64,000 nucleotides of DNA. Source: Labia minor. Its lineage: Eukaryota; Arthropoda; Insecta; Dermaptera; Spongiphoridae. Shown here piece by piece: positions 59,243-64,000 of this stretch. Positions within the stretch are counted from its first letter, which is position 1, and every line of letters starts with the position of its first letter. The notes under the pieces were generated by a model. It was given only the letters and a program-made list of their open reading frames with translations, made no database searches and was not told the DNA's origin. Location of the stretch: the NCBI GenBank assembly GCA_963082975.1, contig OY720344.1:4761580-4825579 (forward strand), in the 5' to 3' direction. The position numbers were made by a program, and so were the translations under genes.

Positions 59243-59450
59243 CAGTGATTCCCAAACTGTGAGCCGCGAAAAAATTTCCTAATATTATTACTTTTAATTT
59301 TTTGGTTCTAAAAAAAAAAAAAAAAATGGTAAACCGTTTGCCGCAGTTTGGTGTTTTCGAGATATGGTCACCCTAATTAAGGGAGCCGTGGAAAAAAATC
59401 CGATGTAATTATTATGGGAGCCGTATACTGAAAAAGTTTGGGAACCTCTG
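59243..59450 (+). mobile_element. 208-bp hAT-like MITE with chimeric interior
   Basis: Ends CAGTGATTCCCAAACTG and AGTTTGGGAACCTCTG. 8-bp flanks TGATATAC (59235-59242) and TGAAATAC (59451-59458), one mismatch. Inside, TTTGGTGTTTTCGAGATATG and GGTCACCCTAA match the right terminus of the MITE at 7896. Confidence 0.65.
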
Positions 59451-59565
59451 TGAAATACCATATATAAATTCAGTTAGAAGCATTCTTTATATTTTGTAAA
59501 TTAAAATTTTAAATTCATCAACAGATTTTAAATCAATTGAAACCATAACTAATGATACTATATAC

Positions 59566-60577
59566 CAGTGTTTCCCAACAAATGTGGCGCGACACTGTTG
59601 TAAGGGGGGCGCGAATGTATTAGAACAATTATTGTTAAGATTTTTTTTCTAAAATCTTTAATAATCTATAAAATTTTTTGTTACATTTACCTACTATATC
59701 TTAAAATACATAATTTTTAACGATCGACGATAGGAAGGGAAGGTATTGTATTGTATCTCCACAAATCATACATTTTATTAACAGAAAAAAGTATTTTTAG
59801 CATCATATTTGTCCGTCTGTTTCTTGTGTGTCCACATAGACATGTACAGCTCAACGGATTTTGATAAAATTTGGTATATTTACTTAATGAACCAGAAGCA
59901 TGAATTCATCAACTATTAGTAATTAATAATTGAGTAATTAAATTAAAAATAAAACATAAGATAATATAATTTATCATTTTAATTCAAGTTTTAAAAATAT
60001 TTATTTTATACTTTATTTACTATATACTTTTGTAATCATTACCCCAAAATATTTTTGTGTAAGTTGATATTACCCCATGTTGAAGAACAAAAAAAAAAAA
60101 AACGAAATCTCCTTTTTTAGCATCTTTCCTATTATAGCCCCATGATAATTTTGAAAAGAAAATAACTAAAAATTTAATTTGTAAAAACACTAACAGGTTT
60201 ATAAAATAATAAATTAAAAATATATACTGTTTACTCACAAAAGTTTCATTTTTACCCCCAAAAATTTCATTTTTACCCCCCGGTTCCCCGACCTCATATA
60301 TATTTATAATGTTGTTTGGAAATTAATTTATTTCAAATCGTGGGTCGGTTGGTTCTGTGCCTGGCCACAGCTCATTTTTTTTTTTTTTTTTTTTTTTTTT
60401 TGGATTTTAAATATTTCTTCAATATATGTATTATTATTATATTTTGTAGCCCATTAAATAAATTACTATATTATGTGAGTATTTATCAAATTATAATATT
60501 ACAAATAATAAGGGGGCGCAAGAATTTTTTTTTAAAAAAAGGGGGGTGTCGGTTCAGAAAAAAATTGGAAACCACTG
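59566..60577 (+). mobile_element. hAT-like MITE split by HINE-B
   Basis: Left CAGTGTTTCCCAACAAATG and GGGGGGCGCGAATG; right GGGGGCGCAAG, GGGGGGTGTCGG and TTGGAAACCACTG. 8-bp flanks CTATATAC and ATTTATAC differ at two bases. HINE-B copy 4 lies inside. Confidence 0.55.
59719..60373 (+). mobile_element. HINE-B copy 4 (variant) with internal insertion
   Basis: AACGATCGACGATAGG start, worn GTCCGTCTG slot, GCTCAACGGATTTTG core. The middle is shared with the copy at 30140, and the end is GTCGGTTGGTTCTGTGCC with CTGGCCACAG. About 290 bp (60030-60320, with ATTACCCC and TTTTTACCCCC repeats) is absent from 30140 and is probably a further insertion. Confidence 0.55.
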
Positions 60578-61212
60578 ATTTATACACATTCTTATGTCAA
60601 CATGACATTTCTTTTGGTTTTTTCTTTTTTTTTTAATTCAAATTCATTATAATATATTTAATACTTAATAATAATACAAATTATTAAAAATAAAATTTAA
60701 TAAAATCATTATAATATTAAGAGTGATAACAGGAGATATTTAATTTGAATAACCATGTAAAATATTATTTTAATTTAATTAACATATTATTAATATTATG
60801 AAATGCAATGCTTTCTACATGTCATGTATTCTATTATTATTATTATTATTATTAAAAAGATTGAATACAATGGATACTACTGTTTTTTTCTCTCTTATGT
60901 TTATGTAAAATTTAATTTAATACTTTTAACGTTCTGAAAATGAATTAGTAGAGAGAGACAGGATCAACGTTATTTAGATGAGAGAGAGAGAGACAGAAAG
61001 GAATTACTAAATGGATGTTAAAAAGGTTAATAAATCGTCTTGATCTGAATGATTCATGCTTATGACTTTTTGACCGAAAGTTTTTTTTTTTTTTTGTTAT
61101 TTCTCTCTCCGCCCCTTCCATTTTATTCTTCAACTCTTCTATATGCGTATTTATAAAAATTGAATACTAAAACTCACATTTCTAACTTAAAAATTCTATT
61201 TTTAACTTTTTT
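60578..61212. other. AT-rich interval, TTA and GA microsatellites
   Basis: ATT repeats at 60832-60853 and GA at 60980-60992. No gene. Confidence 0.6.
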
Positions 61213-61791
61213 ACTACATATCTCGCCAGAGAAATTTTCTATGTCGAGATTTTGATGTTTTTATACGTTTTGAAGGTCCCTGAGCCATTTTCACTAAGGT
61301 TGAGAGAAATGTATGTCTGTCTGTGTATGTGTGTGTGTATGTAGACAAGAATACGCAAAAATGGTTTGAGATAATATAGAATCATGAAATTTCGTACACG
61401 GGCATTATTCAAAATCCGTAGTTCTATCAACTTTTAAGAAATGTTCATGACCTACCACGTTTTCATTTTTTTTTCCTCTAAACTGACCGTAAAAGTAAAG
61501 ATGTATGTTTGATAGTTTTTCACATGATTAATAATTGTATAAAACTGTTATATATTAAGTATTTCAACTTTATTGAATTGAAAGTAACGGAATTAATTTT
61601 TTAACACGACTGCGAATCACGCGCCAGCACATGACATGGTGCCATCAACAAACAGCCAAACACGCGCTGGTTTAATATATATTTATTAATTTTAATATGT
61701 AATTTATAATTAATTAAATTTAATTTAAATATAATATATGTTAATTAATCCAATTGAATTTGCGAGATAGTCATGTGGAGACACTCCAGAT
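61213..61791 (+). mobile_element. HINE-A near-full, diverged copy
   Basis: 5' end ACTACATATCTCGCCAGAG, GT slot at 61320-61343. The core is more diverged than in other copies: the AGCTCAACCGGAAGAGG block is deleted. The end is GTGGAGACACTCCAGAT. Confidence 0.58.
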
Positions 61792-62395
61792 TTTTTTAGT
61801 CCAAATCATTAATCAATAAATATTATTATCCATCACTATATTTAATATCTTAAAAATGTATTAGAATGTGAAAAATATTTCAAATTATAATTGAATTCTT
61901 TAAATAAAATAAATAAATAAAACTAATTTATTAAATCAATTACTATTAAAATAATTATAATTATTTCTAATTATTTTAAAATAAAAAAATCAATAATAAC
62001 ACTACTAATTAAATTCTAAATATAATATATTTTTAGATTTTATTTTTAATTCATCATTTATTTATTTATTTATTTTCTCTCTCTCTCTCTCTCACTCTTG
62101 ATAAATTAAATTAATATCCTTTATTCTACACAGTTATACTCGTTAATTTATTTAACTTATAATTATTTTCTATCCATTTATTTCTATTTATGTTTATTAT
62201 GTTAAAAAAAATAATTTAATTAATTTAAAATAACAAACATTAATAGATAATAAGATAATATAAGAGATTTAATTAAATTTTAATTATTTAATATAAAAAT
62301 TATTTAATTTATTATTATAATATGTAATTTGTTATAATATTTAATTTTATTTAATAATGTAAAGAAATATTAATAAAAATTTCTAATAAAAAAAA
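61792..62395. other. AT-rich interval, CT microsatellite
   Basis: CT at 62077-62095. Nothing else. Confidence 0.6.
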
Positions 62396-62450
62396 ATCTG
62401 GAGTGTCTCAACTCGACTATCACGTAAATTTGAATTGGATAATCAAGCTT
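62396..62450 (-). repeat. HINE-A 3'-end fragment
   Basis: ATCTGGAGTGTCTCAACTCG and the next ~30 bp only, minus orientation. From 62451 to 62773 no feature is recognised. Confidence 0.55.
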
Positions 62451-62773
62451 TTGTCTATATTTGAAATTTAATTAAAACATTATTCCATCCGATTAAAAGA
62501 TTTAAGGTTTTTAACATAATTTTCTCTGATAACATTTTATTGAAATAAGGAGGCTTTGAATTTTACTTCTTTTGGGACGCGAAGGCATCTGAACAACTCA
62601 TATCCCAATATTTTTTTTTCAATAAAAAAACAAAATATTAATTTCGAAACCACAATTATTTATAAGTACAACGTACTTGATGCTATCAGAACATCCCAGT
62701 ATGAAATGAACTGGAAAATGAATAATCAGTGAAGGATTTTCATGAAATAGCATGTGAGTTTTATACAATTTTT

Positions 62774-63374
62774 ACCGACTGACGATAGTAAGGGAGGTAT
62801 TATTTTCACACCAAATTTCATATGTGGAGATTTTTACATATCTCCACGAATCATGCATTCTGTTAACAGGAAAAAGTATTTTTAGCATGATGTCTGTCCG
62901 TCTGTCCGTCCGTCCACATAGATGTGTACAGCCTGAACGGCTCAACGGATTTTGATGAAATTTGGTATATTTACTTAATGCATCAGTGGGATGAATTGAT
63001 CAACTTTTGGTGTATATCCGGAAACCGGAAATGGTAGTATTAGCGATCGACGATAGGAAGGGAAGGGTTATTTTCACACCAAATTTCACATGAGGAGATT
63101 TTTTACATATCACCACGAATCATGCACTTTGTGGTGGTTTTATTCTCGAGAAAAATCATCTTTATTAGTTTTTTTCTTAATTTACAATTATATGACGTCA
63201 TCCAGCCATTCATATATATTATAAATAAAATAAAATTAAAAATATTTATGTTATATGCCTATCTGTTTTTTATTACATTAATAGAGATATTAAAATTATT
63301 TGAAATTGTTTCTGTAGCTGGAAATTAATTTATTTCAAACCGTCGGTTGGTTCTGTGTCTGGCCACAGGTCAAC
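62774..63374 (+). mobile_element. HINE-B copy 5, full length
   Basis: ACCGACTGACGATAG start, GTCCGTCTGTCCGTCC slot, GATGAAATTTGGTATATTTA core, second 5'-like block at about 63045, CGTCGGTTGGTTCTG and CTGGCCACAG at the 3' end. Confidence 0.68.
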
Positions 63375-63377
63375 ATA

Positions 63378-63566
63378 TTAATCGTGTGAAATACAATCAA
63401 ACATACCGTATATCTTTATTTTTACGGTCAGTTTAGAGGAAAAAAAATGAAAACGTGGTAGGTAATGAACATTTCTCAAAAGTTGATAGAAAACTACGAA
63501 TTTTGAATAATGCCCATGTACCAAATTTCATGATTCTAGCTCAAACCATTTTTGCATAATCTTGTC

Positions 63567-63597
<31 letters not shown>

Positions 63598-63670
63598 GGA
63601 CATTTTTCCCAACCTTAGTGAAAATGATTCAGGGACCTTCAAAACGTATAAAAACATCAAAATCTCTCTT
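63378..63670 (-). repeat. HINE-A copy, truncated at both ends, abutting HINE-B
   Basis: Minus-oriented core from AATCGTGTGAAATAC through the CA slot (63576-63596) to AAAACATCAAAATCTC. It begins within a few bases of the HINE-B 3' end. Confidence 0.58.
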
Positions 63671-64000
63671 GATCTCGTCAGTATAAAAGTTAAACGAATT
63701 AAGTTTATGGATTATTGAATTTCACACACAAATTAATCATGCAATTCAATTGATTAACAAATAATTTATTAATAAATAAGAGAATTTTGTTGAGATCGGT
63801 ACCCTATGTCCAATGCAGTCTCTTTGTTCTCTTGCTTATCTGCACTGATTTCGTCAGGGCACGCACATTCTATGAAATAAATCTATTTTCTATATGTATT
63901 GATGATTAATTTCTATTATCGAAAATTCATTCTATTCAGTGAATGCTATGAACTGTATTAAAGCAGTCAATACATTGGGCTTATAACCAGATGACTGGGC
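63671..64000. other. Unidentified right-edge sequence
   Basis: Less AT-rich than average (GAGATCGGTACCCTATGTCC, GATTTCGTCAGGGCACGC), with AATAAA at 63877. It could be the start of another element or gene beyond the window. Confidence 0.3.

Noticed and set aside
63940-64000. Possible tRNA piece in the last bases
   Set aside because: No arms can be paired within the window and no box motifs are present.

Overview
This is a very AT-rich, intron- and repeat-dominated eukaryotic window. I read it as an arthropod, most likely an insect. The reasons are a Copia element primed by an internal piece of initiator tRNA as in Drosophila copia, DINE-1/HINE-like Helentron derivatives with a GTCC microsatellite, mariner/Tc1 and hAT miniature elements, and abundant GT, GA and TAA microsatellites. 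The species cannot be named from the sequence. There is no bacterial operon structure, no CRISPR array, and no tRNA or rRNA gene. One 200-base run of N (7388-7587) is an assembly gap.

Layout. 1-450: minus-strand open frame resembling the C-terminal half of a MULE-type transposase, running off the left edge. 3616-4926: my best candidate for a host gene, four short putative exons whose splice phases agree and which end near a poly(A) signal. 6-10 kb: LINE and mariner remnants and hAT-like MITEs. 12.9-13.7 kb: a possible solo LTR and a long-TIR MITE. 16290-20873: a whole-looking Ty1/Copia retrotransposon on the minus strand, with apparently identical 221-bp LTRs, a 5-bp target duplication and one unbroken 1334-residue gag-pol frame. 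20970-21586: a piggyBac-like MITE. The rest is a mosaic of tRNA-derived SINEs, MITEs, LINE tails, decayed mariner/Tc1 elements and TE-poor pyrimidine- or purine-rich islands. One island (54.4-55.44 kb) looks like a promoter plus first exon.

The dominant signal is two non-autonomous families, here called HINE-A (about 18 copies or fragments, about 0.6 kb when full) and HINE-B (6 copies). Both start after a T with a short sequence that recurs inverted near the 3' end, carry a microsatellite slot, and finish with a stem-loop followed by T. They share a core after the microsatellite, including a GAAATTTGGTA motif. This matches the Helentron-associated (DINE-1-like) architecture. No autonomous Rep/helicase partner is in the window. 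HINE-A copies differ sharply in their microsatellite slot, and one is nested inside another.

How the parts relate: nearly everything identifiable is mobile DNA, often element inserted into element (MITE in SINE, HINE-B in hAT MITE, Tc1 in mariner, short retroposon in HINE-B). The host contribution is probably intronic or intergenic sequence with a few small exons, all of which remain candidates. I did not find a convincing new biological system. The most noteworthy things are the two HINE families, the young Copia element and the small candidate gene.
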